Below are positions 10,687 through 19,519 of a stretch of 64,000 nucleotides of DNA, piece by piece. The position numbers were made by a program, and so were the translations under genes. The notes beneath the pieces were generated by a model. The model did no database searches. It saw nothing but the letters and a program-made list of their open reading frames with translations, and had not been told where the DNA came from. The first letter of the stretch is position 1. Every line of letters starts with the position of its first letter. Origin of the DNA: Leptolyngbya sp. NIES-2104 (lineage in GTDB: Bacteria > Cyanobacteriota > Cyanobacteriia > Leptolyngbyales > Leptolyngbyaceae); contig NZ_BBWW01000001.1 in the NCBI RefSeq assembly GCF_001485215.1, positions 3,720,001-3,784,000 on the forward strand, read 5' to 3'.

Positions 10687-11235
10687 ATGTTGACATCTAC
10701 AGACTTCAGCGGCTTAATCAATCAGCGGTTCTTCAAAAATTTCATGCCGATTCCAGCAACGAATTCTTTAGCGCTAGGACAAGCGACCCCAGAATTTGAC
10801 CTGCCAGACATCAAGAACGATCGCCGCGTCAAACTCTCGGATTATCGCAACGATCGTCCTGTGATTCTCGCGTTTACTCGCATCTTCACCGAGAAACAGT
10901 ACTGCCCGTTTTGCTTTCCGCACATCAAAGCCCTCAATGATCAGTATCAAGAATTTGTCGATCGACAAGTCGAACTTTTGATGATCACCAGCACCGACGA
11001 GCAACAGAGTAAAAAAGTCGTCGAAGATCTAGGTCTGAAATTTCCGCTTCTGAGTGATCCAAGCTGCAAGGTGTTTTGGAAATACCAAACAGGTCAAGCT
11101 TTGGGCGCACCGTTACCTGCTCAATTTTTGCTCGATCGACAAGGCGTTCTAAAATATAAACACCTCTTTTCATTCCTCGATCACAATGCCAGCGTTGAGA
11201 TGCTGTGTGGTGAAATCGATCGGCTGATCAGGTAA
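10687..11235 (+). CDS. Peroxiredoxin-like (AhpC/TSA, redoxin) protein
   Basis: A 182-residue thioredoxin-fold protein. LGQATPEFDLPDI opens the AhpC/TSA core. The active-site segment is QYCPFCFPH with Cys73 and Cys76, a CxxC arrangement rather than the single peroxidatic Cys of classical Prx. LDHNASVEML closes the domain. An ATG at 10744 could start the core, but the leader TSTDFSGLINQRFFKNF looks like the N-terminus of cyanobacterial homologues, so the longer start is kept. It probably reduces peroxides or acts as a thiol oxidoreductase in the cytosol. It lies 25 nt after the DOMON-like gene. Confidence 0.75.
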   Translation: MLTSTDFSGLINQRFFKNFMPIPATNSLALGQATPEFDLPDIKNDRRVKLSDYRNDRPVILAFTRIFTEKQYCPFCFPHIKALNDQYQEFVDRQVELLMITSTDEQQSKKVVEDLGLKFPLLSDPSCKVFWKYQTGQALGAPLPAQFLLDRQGVLKYKHLFSFLDHNASVEMLCGEIDRLIR

Positions 11236-11255
11236 GACAGGACGTAGTTCAAGCT

Positions 11256-12752
11256 TTACAAATTACCAAAGCCTTTCTTTTTCTTATCTTTACCGCCTTT
11301 CTTTTTCTTCCCGCCGCCGCCTTGATAGCCTCTAAATCCAGGTTGCGGAGGACGCATTCCGCCCCCCATCCCCCCAAACGGATTGCCGCCGCCAAACGGA
11401 TTGGGAAGTCCGCCCATCGGCATCCCGCCCCCCATACCCGGCAAGCCCATTTGACCGGAACCCATTTGCTGCATCAGAGATCGCATTCTCTGGAAGTTAC
11501 TCACCAACTCGCCAACTTCTTTGTCCGAATGTCCCGATCCTCTAGCAATCCGCTTGCGGCGACTCGGAGAATTTGCCAGCAAATCGGGATTCTTGCGCTC
11601 TTCAATAGTCATCGAGCCGATCATCGCTTCGGCTTTTTTCAGTTGCTCTTCGCCTTTGGCAAGCTGTTCTTCGTTCACCATCTTGCCCATACCCGGAATC
11701 AGCTTCATCACGCCGCCGAGCGATCCCATGTTCTTGAGCAGACGAGTTTGTTTGAGAAAATCGGTGAAGTCGAATTGTGCAGTGAGAATCTTCTCCTGCA
11801 TTTTTTCGGCTTCTGCCATGTCTACTTCTTCACGGGCTTTCTCAACCAGCGTGAGGACATCGCCCATTCCCAGAATTCGGGATGCCATCCGCTCTGGATA
11901 AAACGGCTGTAACGCATCCACCTTTTCCCCGATCCCGATGAATTTGATCGGCTGTCCAGAAATGCGACGAACGGAAAGCGCTGCACCCCCACGAGTGTCA
12001 CCGTCCATCTTGGTCAAAATTGCGCCTGTGACCCCGATTTGCTCATGGAACGTGCGCGTTAGATTCGCGGCTTCTTGACCCGTCATCGCATCCACAACGA
12101 GCAGCGTTTCGTGCGGTTGGATCGTGTCTTTGATGCGCTTGAGTTCGCCCATCATCGATTCATCGATCTGCAAGCGTCCGGCAGTATCCACGATGACGAC
12201 ATCCACGCCTTCAGCTCTGGCTCTTTCGACCCCTTGACGAGCGATTTCAACCGGATCGGCATCTTTCCCCATGTCGAACACGGGAATGTTGATTTGCTTA
12301 CCGAGCGCGATTAACTGGTCGATCGCAGCAGGACGATAGACATCGGTTGCGACTAATAAAGCTTTCTTATTTTCTTTTCTCAGATGAAGGGCGAGTTTTG
12401 CTGTGGCGGTCGTTTTCCCGGTTCCTTGAAGACCTGCCATGAGTACGATCGTGGGAGCCGTTTCTGCTTCTGCCAAGGGAACATTCGCTTCCCCCATGAC
12501 TTTGACCAGCTCGTTGTAAACGACCTCGATGAATTGCTGATCGGGACGGACTCCTGCGATCACTTCCGCTCCAAGAGCGTTCTGTTCGACTTCTGCGACA
12601 AAATCTTTGACGACTTGGAGGTTTACATCGGCTTCTAAGAGCGCACGACGGACTTCTCTCAAGGCATCTTTGACATTGGATTCAGAAATTTTGTCTTGAC
12701 CGCGAACTTTTTTCCAGGCTTGTTCTAAGCGATCGGCAAGAGCATCAAACAT
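11256..12752 (-). CDS. ffh: Signal recognition particle protein Ffh (SRP54)
   Basis: A 498-residue GTPase that binds 4.5S/SRP RNA and signal sequences and delivers nascent membrane proteins to FtsY. The N domain (1-95) is followed by the G domain with P-loop GLQGTGKTT at 107-115, DTAGR at 189-193 and TKMDGDTRGGA near 247-257. The methionine-rich M domain carries GSGHSDKEV and FQRMRSLMQQMG. The tail is rich in Gly and Met and ends in Lys-rich blocks, typical of cyanobacterial Ffh. There is no clear Shine-Dalgarno before the ATG. It is tail-to-tail with the peroxiredoxin-like gene, only 20 nt away. Confidence 0.97.
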   Translation of the reverse strand: MFDALADRLEQAWKKVRGQDKISESNVKDALREVRRALLEADVNLQVVKDFVAEVEQNALGAEVIAGVRPDQQFIEVVYNELVKVMGEANVPLAEAETAPTIVLMAGLQGTGKTTATAKLALHLRKENKKALLVATDVYRPAAIDQLIALGKQINIPVFDMGKDADPVEIARQGVERARAEGVDVVIVDTAGRLQIDESMMGELKRIKDTIQPHETLLVVDAMTGQEAANLTRTFHEQIGVTGAILTKMDGDTRGGAALSVRRISGQPIKFIGIGEKVDALQPFYPERMASRILGMGDVLTLVEKAREEVDMAEAEKMQEKILTAQFDFTDFLKQTRLLKNMGSLGGVMKLIPGMGKMVNEEQLAKGEEQLKKAEAMIGSMTIEERKNPDLLANSPSRRKRIARGSGHSDKEVGELVSNFQRMRSLMQQMGSGQMGLPGMGGGMPMGGLPNPFGGGNPFGGMGGGMRPPQPGFRGYQGGGGKKKKGGKDKKKKGFGNL

Positions 12753-12842
12753 AAGAGGAAATGATCAGGAAATATCTACTCCAGAGTAGCGTGTTTCTGC
12801 CCATCGGAGGCGCAATCTCACGGGCGGAAATCCCACCCAAAT

Positions 12843-13625
12843 TCACGATTCCTTCGTCGCTGCCCGAATCGATCGCATTCCCCAAAACACCAAATCCAAA
12901 TCCAGCCGAATGTGATCCGATTTCAACAATAAATAAATCAAATTCGCATCGCCTCCGGTGAGCACGATCGCACTTTCTCCAATCTGTTGATTCCAATCCT
13001 CGATAAAGCTGCGAATCCCCGCTAAAAGCGTGTTTAAGATGCCGCTCTCGATCGCGCTTTTTGTCGTTCTTGCCCAGCGATCGGGAAGCGTTTCAACCTG
13101 TTCGATCAAGGGTAGTGCAGCGGTCTGTTGTCCGAGTGCTTGAAACTGTAAACGGACTCCGGGCACGATCGCGCCGCCAACCAATTCATTTTTCTCGTTC
13201 GCGCCTGTAAACGTCATCGCCGTACCGCAATCGATTACGAGGGCTGGACTGCCATAAAGTTCGATCGCACCCCAGAGGGCTAAAGCGCGATCGATCCCCA
13301 AAGTAGGATACAGTTGCCGAAGGGGAACTTGATCTAAATCAATGCAGCGCAAGTTGGCAAAGTCGCGCCAATAATCGAGTTGATTCGGGACAACGGACGC
13401 AATCCATAGCTCTGAATCAATCTTCAACCCTGGAATTGATTGATAACTTCGGCTAATTCGATCGTTTGAAGAAGTCAAATTATTCTCACCCGGTGAAACT
13501 GCTGATCTTTCAGGCGAATGAGGGATATCGTATTTTTCTTGAATTTGATTGTGATTGAATGCAGCCCAGTGTAGACGGGAGTTTCCGATATTTAGCGCGA
13601 TCCAGGCATCATTGATTAGGCTCAT
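12843..13625 (-). CDS. coaX: Type III pantothenate kinase
   Basis: A 260-residue ASKHA-fold enzyme that phosphorylates pantothenate in the first step of CoA synthesis. Visible motifs are ALNIGNSRLHWAAF at the N-terminus, ALVIDCGTAMTFTG, GGAIVPGVRLQFQAL and VLTGGDANLI. The N-terminal phosphate-binding Asp of most CoaX proteins (DxGN) is replaced by Asn (LNIGN). My recollection is that cyanobacterial CoaX commonly varies here, so loss of function is not implied. It lies 90 nt upstream of ffh on the same strand and is divergent from flv3. Confidence 0.92.
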   Translation of the reverse strand: MSLINDAWIALNIGNSRLHWAAFNHNQIQEKYDIPHSPERSAVSPGENNLTSSNDRISRSYQSIPGLKIDSELWIASVVPNQLDYWRDFANLRCIDLDQVPLRQLYPTLGIDRALALWGAIELYGSPALVIDCGTAMTFTGANEKNELVGGAIVPGVRLQFQALGQQTAALPLIEQVETLPDRWARTTKSAIESGILNTLLAGIRSFIEDWNQQIGESAIVLTGGDANLIYLLLKSDHIRLDLDLVFWGMRSIRAATKES

Positions 13626-13663
13626 TTATAGGTAAGCTTACTTATTGAAACTTTACAAATCGA

Positions 13664-13692
13664 GATACAACAGGCGAAAATCAAACTATAAG
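13664..13692 (+). promoter_or_regulatory. Candidate promoter for flv3-flv1
   Basis: In the coaX/flv3 divergent spacer, TATAAG (13687-13692) lies 17 nt after GATACA (13664-13669). That would give transcription starting about 35 nt before the flv3 ATG. The -10 is good, but the -35 matches TTGACA at only three positions. GGGAG before the ATG is a plausible ribosome site. Confidence 0.3.
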
Positions 13693-13733
13693 AGAAATGT
13701 TTAACCGTACACACCACTTTTGGGAGATCGTTT

Positions 13734-15470
13734 ATGGTCGCTTCTGCTTCTCGCCCCGCTCGATCGAGAGTTCGTCTCACCACCGAAACGAGCGACATCG
13801 CACCGGAAACCACCACGATTCGATCGCTCGACTGGGATCGCGATCGCTTTGATATCGAATTCTCACTAGAAAACGGCACGACCTACAATTCCTTCCTAAT
13901 TCGCGGTGAGAAGATCGCACTCGTTGACACCTCTCACGCCAAATTTCGCGAACTCTACATTGATGCGCTCAACGAACTGATCGATCCACAGGACATCGAT
14001 TATCTCATCATCAGCCACACCGAACCGGATCACAGCGGTCTCGTGCGTGATGTCCTCGAATTGAATCCTGACATCACCGTCGTTGCTGCCAAAGTCGCGA
14101 TTCAGTTCCTCGAAAACTTGGTGCATCAACCGTTCAAGAGCAAAATTGTGAAGAGTGGCGATCGTTTAGATTTGGGCAACGGTCACGAACTCGAATTCGT
14201 CTCGGCTCCAAACTTACATTGGCCCGATACCATTTTCACCTACGACCACAAGACTCAAACGCTGTTTACCTGTGATGCGTTCGGAATGCACTTCTGCGAC
14301 GATCACACCTATGACGAAGATCTGGACATTCTCGAAGCCGAATTTCGTCAATACTACGACTGTCTGATGGCTCCGAATGCTCGATCGGTTCTCGGTGCGA
14401 TTAAACGTATCAAGGAACTGCCGGAGATTACCACGATCGCAACAGGTCACGGTCCGTTACTGCGCTACAACCTCGAAGAACTGGTTGGACGCTACCAAGA
14501 CTGGAGCCAAACCCAAGCCAAAGCGACGACAACCGTTGGATTGTTCTACGTTTCAGGGCATGGATACGGCGATCGACTCGTCCAAGCGATCGCCACCGGA
14601 ATTACCAAAACCGGGGTTGCCGTGGAAATGATGGATCTCCGAGTGGCTGAGCCGCAAGATGTCCGCGAATTGGTCGAACTCTCAAGCGCGATCGTGCTAG
14701 GAATGTTTCCTCAAACTGGCGAAATCGCAGAAAACGCTAGAGCCGCACTCGGAACGATTCTTGCTGCTGCAAACTCCAAACAGAACTTTGGACTGTTTGA
14801 AGTCGGAGGCGGTAACGATGAAGCCGTGTACCCGATTCGGAATCAGTTCCGCGAGATTGGACTCACGGAAAAATTTGAGCCAATCAAAATCGAAGTTGAA
14901 CCGACCGAAGCCATTTACCAGCTCTGTGAAGAGTCTGGAACCGATTTAGGACAGTGGCTGACTCGCGATCGCACTGTGAAACAAATGAAAGCGATAGATA
15001 ACGAACTCGATAAGGCACTCGGTCGCATCAGTGGCGGTCTGTACATCATCACTGCCAAAAAAGGCGACATTTCGAGCGCGATGCTTGCTTCTTGGGTATC
15101 ACAGGCAAGTTCTGAACCATTGGGAGTCTCGATCGCGGTGGCAAAAGATCGAGCGATCGAATCGTTTCTGCACGTTGGCGATCGCTTTGTGTTGAATGCG
15201 CTCGAAGAAGGTAAGTATCAGACTTTGATGAAGCATTTCTTAAAGCGATTTGCGCCGGGAGCCGATCGATTTGCGGATGTCATGACGTATCCGGCGATGA
15301 ATGGATCGCCCATTTTGGCAGAAGCGCTTGCATATATGGAATGCGAAGTCGTGAGCCGGATGGAATGTAGCGATCACTGGATTGTTTACAGTACTGTGAC
15401 GGCTGGACGAGTCGCGAAGGCGGATGCGCTAACTGCGGTTCACCATCGGAAGGTGGGGAATCACTATTAG
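13734..15470 (+). CDS. flv3: Flavodiiron protein Flv3 (oxygen photoreduction)
   Basis: 578 residues in the three-part cyanobacterial class C architecture: metallo-beta-lactamase-like diiron domain (about 30-255), flavodoxin domain (about 262-400) and C-terminal NAD(P)H:flavin-reductase-like domain (about 430-578, starting IDNELDKALGRISGG). All canonical diiron ligands are present: His95, Glu97, Asp99, His100 (SHTEPDHSG), His162, Asp181 and His239 (GHGP). This and the N-terminal IRSLDWDRDRFDIEF identify Flv3 rather than Flv1. Flv1/Flv3 reduce O2 to water at the photosystem I acceptor side under changing light. It is followed by flv1 on the same strand. Confidence 0.93.
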   Translation: MVASASRPARSRVRLTTETSDIAPETTTIRSLDWDRDRFDIEFSLENGTTYNSFLIRGEKIALVDTSHAKFRELYIDALNELIDPQDIDYLIISHTEPDHSGLVRDVLELNPDITVVAAKVAIQFLENLVHQPFKSKIVKSGDRLDLGNGHELEFVSAPNLHWPDTIFTYDHKTQTLFTCDAFGMHFCDDHTYDEDLDILEAEFRQYYDCLMAPNARSVLGAIKRIKELPEITTIATGHGPLLRYNLEELVGRYQDWSQTQAKATTTVGLFYVSGHGYGDRLVQAIATGITKTGVAVEMMDLRVAEPQDVRELVELSSAIVLGMFPQTGEIAENARAALGTILAAANSKQNFGLFEVGGGNDEAVYPIRNQFREIGLTEKFEPIKIEVEPTEAIYQLCEESGTDLGQWLTRDRTVKQMKAIDNELDKALGRISGGLYIITAKKGDISSAMLASWVSQASSEPLGVSIAVAKDRAIESFLHVGDRFVLNALEEGKYQTLMKHFLKRFAPGADRFADVMTYPAMNGSPILAEALAYMECEVVSRMECSDHWIVYSTVTAGRVAKADALTAVHHRKVGNHY

Positions 15471-15596
15471 TGTGAAGTTGGGGTGAGAGTGGGGAGTACA
15501 GTTTTAGTTCTCCCGCTTGCAAACTGCCGCTTATCTCCACTCGAAACCCATCAACCCCCCACTCCCCTACCCCCCACTCCCTACCCCTCCTCCCCC
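15471..15596 (+). other. C/T-rich spacer between flv3 and flv1
   Basis: A 126-nt spacer with GTGGGGAGT near 15490 and several ACTCCCC/CCACTCC runs at 15560-15596, able to pair over a long loop. The bases just before the flv1 ATG are pyrimidine only, so no Shine-Dalgarno is present. The strand is open upstream of flv1 here, but a 38-residue extension rich in Pro and Thr looks like translated spacer. Confidence 0.5.
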
Positions 15597-17318
15597 ATGC
15601 TTCAGACCAAACCCAGAGACGTACAAGTCGCCGAAATCGCGCAAAATACTTGGATTCTACGATCGCGCACTTGGGATCGCCTGAAATTTGAAGTCGAATA
15701 CGCACGACAAAAAGGCACCACTGCAAACAGCTATCTGATTCAGGCAGACAAAAACGCCCTGATCGATCCGCCGGGTGGCTCATTCACCGATATTTTTCTC
15801 AAAGAACTTCACAATCACCAGTATTTTCAAAAGCTGGATTATCTGATTCTGGGTCACGTCAATTCCAACCGAATTGAAACGATCGAGCGACTGCTAGAGA
15901 TTGCGCCACAAATTACGATCGTGTGTTCTCGTCCTGCCGCCAATACGCTCAAAGCAGCATTTCCGAATCGATCGCTAAACATTACGGCGGTGCGCGGTGA
16001 AGAAGTCCTCGATTTAGGCAAAGGTCATGAGCTACAGTTCGCCTTTGTGCCGACACCGCGATGGGTCGATGGCATTTGCACGTTTGACCCCGCAACCCGA
16101 ATTCTTTACACCGATAAACTGTTCGGTGCTCACATTTGCGATGACGCGATTTTTGATGAGAACTGGAAACAGCTTGACGACGATCGACATTATTATTTCG
16201 ATTGTCTGCATGCGGCGCAATCGAAACAAGTGGAAGATGCGATCGACAAACTCGCTCGATTTCGCCCGAAATGGTATGCGGTTGGTCACGGTCCGATCGT
16301 CCGTTACAGTCAAAGCCGCCTAAAGCTCGAATACCTCGAATGGTGCGAACAGCAGAAAACCCAGGAACTTTCAGTCGCATTGCTATATACTTCTGCGTAC
16401 GGAAATACGGCATCGGTAGCACACGCGATCGCGAAAGGTCTGACTGATTCCGAAATCAAAGTCGAATCGATTAACTGTGAGTTAGTTGATCCAAATGAGA
16501 TTACAACCGCGATCGAACAATGCGATGGTTTTGTGATTGGTTCTCCCACGCTCGGCGGACATGCTCCAACCCAGATGCAAACAGCGCTTGGATTGGTGCT
16601 TTCGACCGCATCGAAAACGAAAATTGCGGGTGTGTTCGGGTCGTATGGCTGGAGTGGAGAAGCGATCGACTTACTCGAAAGCCGACTGCAAGATGCTGGA
16701 TTTGCGTTCGGATTCGATACGATTCGGGTCAAATTCAAGCCAACTGATGAAGTGATTCAACAGTGTGAAGCAGCGGGAACCGAATTTGCTCAAGCGTTGA
16801 AGAAAACGAAAAAAGTCAGAGCACCGAGACAAGGAGCCGTGGAAGCACAAAGCGATCGCACCGAACAAGCGATCGGACGGGTGATCGGTTCGCTTTGCGT
16901 GATTACTGCGAATCAAGGCGGCGCACCGTTTGGGATTTTGACTTCTTGGGTGTCTCAAGCGACCTTTACGCCGCCAGGAATTACGATTTCGATTCCGAAA
17001 GATCGAGCAGAAGGCGTTTTAGATCAAGCAGAAATCCCGTTTGTGCTGAACATTCTCAAGGAAGGGCGCAACGTGCGGCGGAATTTCTTAAGAGCGACTG
17101 CACCGGGAGAAGATCGCTTTGCTGAACTCAGTACCGAAACAGCATCGAATGGGTGTCCAATTTTGTTGGATGCGCTGGCTTATCTCGAATGCAAAGTCGA
17201 AAGCCGGATGAATTGCGGTGATCATTGGTTGCTGTATGCGACGGTTGAGAATGGCAAGGTGTTAGAGGCAACGGGTGTGACAGCGGTTCAGCATCGGAAG
17301 ACAGCAACCGCCTATTGA
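15597..17318 (+). CDS. flv1: Flavodiiron protein Flv1 (non-canonical diiron site)
   Basis: 573 residues from the ATG at 15597, chosen because homology starts at KPRDVQVAEIAQNT; the upstream in-frame extension is low-complexity spacer. The architecture is as in Flv3. The metal site is degenerate: the HxExDH motif reads HVNSNR (87-92), the next His is Arg155 (PTPRWVD) and the Asp is Lys174 (TDKLF), while GHGP is kept. Those substitutions are the hallmark of Flv1, the partner of Flv3. A flavodoxin domain (LLYTSAYGNTASVAHAIAKG) and a flavin-reductase domain follow. Lys/Arg replacing ligands is known for the family and is not a sign of a broken gene. Confidence 0.92.
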   Translation: MLQTKPRDVQVAEIAQNTWILRSRTWDRLKFEVEYARQKGTTANSYLIQADKNALIDPPGGSFTDIFLKELHNHQYFQKLDYLILGHVNSNRIETIERLLEIAPQITIVCSRPAANTLKAAFPNRSLNITAVRGEEVLDLGKGHELQFAFVPTPRWVDGICTFDPATRILYTDKLFGAHICDDAIFDENWKQLDDDRHYYFDCLHAAQSKQVEDAIDKLARFRPKWYAVGHGPIVRYSQSRLKLEYLEWCEQQKTQELSVALLYTSAYGNTASVAHAIAKGLTDSEIKVESINCELVDPNEITTAIEQCDGFVIGSPTLGGHAPTQMQTALGLVLSTASKTKIAGVFGSYGWSGEAIDLLESRLQDAGFAFGFDTIRVKFKPTDEVIQQCEAAGTEFAQALKKTKKVRAPRQGAVEAQSDRTEQAIGRVIGSLCVITANQGGAPFGILTSWVSQATFTPPGITISIPKDRAEGVLDQAEIPFVLNILKEGRNVRRNFLRATAPGEDRFAELSTETASNGCPILLDALAYLECKVESRMNCGDHWLLYATVENGKVLEATGVTAVQHRKTATAY

Positions 17319-17323
17319 TAGAT

Positions 17324-17378
17324 TGTGGAGCGGGCAGGATGCCCGCTGCTGGGGATCAGGCAAGATGCCTGCCCCACA
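17324..17378. repeat. Small double-hairpin intergenic repeat
   Basis: An outer pair TGTGG/CCACA encloses two hairpins: GCGGGC (17330-17335)/GCCCGC (17341-17346) and CAGGCA (17357-17362)/TGCCTG (17366-17371). The motif 'gcgggcaggatgcccgc' is a common dispersed cyanobacterial repeat type. It sits between the convergent flv1 and DUF1611 genes and may limit read-through. A related, degenerate hairpin is at 54692-54718. Confidence 0.6.
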
Positions 17379-17397
17379 GTTATTGCTCATTTTGGTT

Positions 17398-18444
17398 CTA
17401 TCGTGCGGGTTCACAATTCAAAATCGCATCCAACAGAATATCCGCCCCAAATCGAACCGGATCGGTACAAGGCAGATTCGTTTCTTCCTGAATTAATGCG
17501 ATCGCTCTCCATGCCGCATCTTGATCTAAATGTGCGGTATTGAGCGCGATCGCTGCAACTTTACAGGGCGTAAATGATCCACCTGCTGCCGCTAATGTTT
17601 CATACACTTGCACCACAGTTTTCAATGGCGGAATCGAAACATGCGGAAATGTCCGAATCTGTAGTTGTCCGGCTCGATGCACCAAAATTAAATGCGTCGG
17701 TTGCGATCCTCTCAGTAAGGGTAAGGTTGCAGTCGAAGCTGGATTAAAAATCGAGCCTTGTCCCTCAACGTGGAGCAAATCAAAATCGCCGTAACGCATC
17801 ACCAACTGTTCAACGGCTCCCGCAGCAAAATCGACCCGAATCGCATCGAGCGGAATGCCATCACCAGAAATCATCATTCCAGCTTGTCCAGTGCCGAGAA
17901 ACTTCGATCGTATTCCTCGCTTTTGAGCCGCTCGATCGAGTTCCAGACTGGTAGACATTTTGCCGATACTCATGTCCGTTCCGACCGTGAGAATTCTCAA
18001 ATTCGAGAGCGATCGTGCCGCACCGCTGCCAACTTTTAATCCTGGTGGTTCTTGGCGAATATCCCAGATCCATTGTTCCGGTTTTAATTGGTCTTTGAAT
18101 CGAGGAGATAAAGCGGTGTGTAGACCATTCACGATCGACATTCCTGACTCGATCGCCTGTTCAATCTCACCCAACCAAGCTTCCGGTAAAATTCCGCCCG
18201 ATGGCGCAATGCCAATCAATAACACGGTTGGCTGATAGCTCAAAGCATCGTGCATCGAACTGACGATTGGAGCTTCACACGAAATCGAAGTTAAGGCTGA
18301 AAAAGACTGTCCAGCGGTCTGCTGATCAATGATGGCGACAACTGATTCAGACCGATATCGAGTAAAAGTCAGCCCGGTTTTACCTTGTGTCCCTTGAATG
18401 CCATCGTGTAATAAAACCGCAACGCGATCGCTTGATTGCAACAT
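17398..18444 (-). CDS. DUF1611 protein, DgcN-like (putative D-glutamate N-acetyltransferase)
   Basis: A 348-residue DUF1611 family protein. A Rossmann-like N-terminal part is followed by a P-loop-like ILTVGTDMSIGKMSTSLEL, a GTGQAGMMISGDGIPLDA segment and LLHVEGQGSIFNPA. Members called DgcN acetylate D-glutamate, and a partner enolase-superfamily enzyme (DgcA) then racemises the N-acetyl product. The gene just upstream here is such an enolase-superfamily protein, 2 nt away, so that pathway is the best inference. Nothing in the sequence proves the substrate. It is third in a three-gene minus-strand operon. Confidence 0.75.
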   Translation of the reverse strand: MLQSSDRVAVLLHDGIQGTQGKTGLTFTRYRSESVVAIIDQQTAGQSFSALTSISCEAPIVSSMHDALSYQPTVLLIGIAPSGGILPEAWLGEIEQAIESGMSIVNGLHTALSPRFKDQLKPEQWIWDIRQEPPGLKVGSGAARSLSNLRILTVGTDMSIGKMSTSLELDRAAQKRGIRSKFLGTGQAGMMISGDGIPLDAIRVDFAAGAVEQLVMRYGDFDLLHVEGQGSIFNPASTATLPLLRGSQPTHLILVHRAGQLQIRTFPHVSIPPLKTVVQVYETLAAAGGSFTPCKVAAIALNTAHLDQDAAWRAIALIQEETNLPCTDPVRFGADILLDAILNCEPAR

Positions 18445-18446
18445 GA

Positions 18447-19514
18447 TTATCTCCTCAGCGTTACGCCGATTCCCGGACGATCGCTAGGAATCACCCGACC
18501 GTTTTGGAAACTTGCACCGACGAATGGATCATCGATCAAATTCAAATGACTATCGAGATCTAAGTAATCTGCAAACGGGGATAATTGCGCGATCGCGCTA
18601 TTCATCAAAGCACTATCGGAATAACACCCAAACATAACTTTCAAGTCATTCGCTTTAGCAACATGAATCATTCGGAGCGCTTCACTCAGACCACCGGATT
18701 TCATCAGTTTGATATTAATTCCGTGAACGCGATCGCACAACGCCGGAATCGATCGACTCGTAAAGCAACTTTCATCGACAAAAATGGGCAATGGTGAAAG
18801 GTAAAACAGTTTTGTGAGTTCTGTTTCTTGTCCTTTCGGTAGCGGTTGTTCAATGTAAGTCACTTGTCGATCGCTCAACCAATGCGCCATTTTCAGCGCG
18901 GTTTCAACCGTCCAGCCACCGTTCGCATCCACACTGATTTGCTGAATATTCGGAGCCGCTTCTTGCACCGCTTCAAACATCGCTTGATCTGCTTCAATTC
19001 CTTCAGGGCTGCCCAGTTTGACCTTCAGCGCTTGAATATCTTGGAGCGGTGATTCGACGGTTCCTTTACCAAGCCAGTCTTTGACTCGTTGTTTTGCACC
19101 TTCGGGGGTGTTGATTCCGATCGTGACTGAAGTCGGGACAATCCGATCGCGCTCCAATCCCCACAGTTTCCACAGCGGTAAATCTACCGACTTTCCGAGC
19201 CAATCATGGAGAGCAATATCGATCGCGGCTCGTGCGGCTGAGGGAAGTTTCGCTTGAGCAAACAAGTGATCGAGGCGTTGCCGTTCAAGCGGATGGATTG
19301 CTTTGAGCAGAGGCGCGATCGCTTGAAGAGAACGAGCAATCGTTTCTGTGGTTTGGGGATTTTCTCCGATCGAGAACGGAGAAGCTTCGCCCCATCCTTC
19401 GATGCCATCTTGCTCGATTTTGATCCAAATATTAGTTGTTTGAGCCGTTGTGCCTCGACTGATTTTGAGCGCAAACCGCTTGTGAACGGTGAAAGTCTGA
19501 ATCTGAATTTGCAT
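18447..19514 (-). CDS. Enolase-superfamily dipeptide epimerase (L-Ala-D/L-Glu epimerase type, possibly DgcA)
   Basis: 355 residues from the ATG at 19514. The frame is open further upstream, but that would overlap the preceding gene by about 200 nt with no homology. Catalytic residues of the dipeptide epimerase/muconate-lactonising subgroup are all visible: Lys164-x-Lys166 (LKVKLG), Asp196 (SVDANGG), Glu222 (IEQPLP), Asp247 (VDES) and Lys269 (INIKL). Classical members epimerise L-Ala-D-Glu during murein-peptide recycling. Next to a DUF1611 gene, N-acetyl-D-glutamate racemisation is an equal or better guess. It lies 5 nt after the metallo-hydrolase gene. Confidence 0.85.
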   Translation of the reverse strand: MQIQIQTFTVHKRFALKISRGTTAQTTNIWIKIEQDGIEGWGEASPFSIGENPQTTETIARSLQAIAPLLKAIHPLERQRLDHLFAQAKLPSAARAAIDIALHDWLGKSVDLPLWKLWGLERDRIVPTSVTIGINTPEGAKQRVKDWLGKGTVESPLQDIQALKVKLGSPEGIEADQAMFEAVQEAAPNIQQISVDANGGWTVETALKMAHWLSDRQVTYIEQPLPKGQETELTKLFYLSPLPIFVDESCFTSRSIPALCDRVHGINIKLMKSGGLSEALRMIHVAKANDLKVMFGCYSDSALMNSAIAQLSPFADYLDLDSHLNLIDDPFVGASFQNGRVIPSDRPGIGVTLRR

Positions 19515-19519
19515 TGGGA

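Noticed and set aside
15483-15596. A longer N-terminus for Flv1
   Set aside because: The extra 38 residues are a translation of the C/T-rich spacer and precede the conserved start KPRDVQ.
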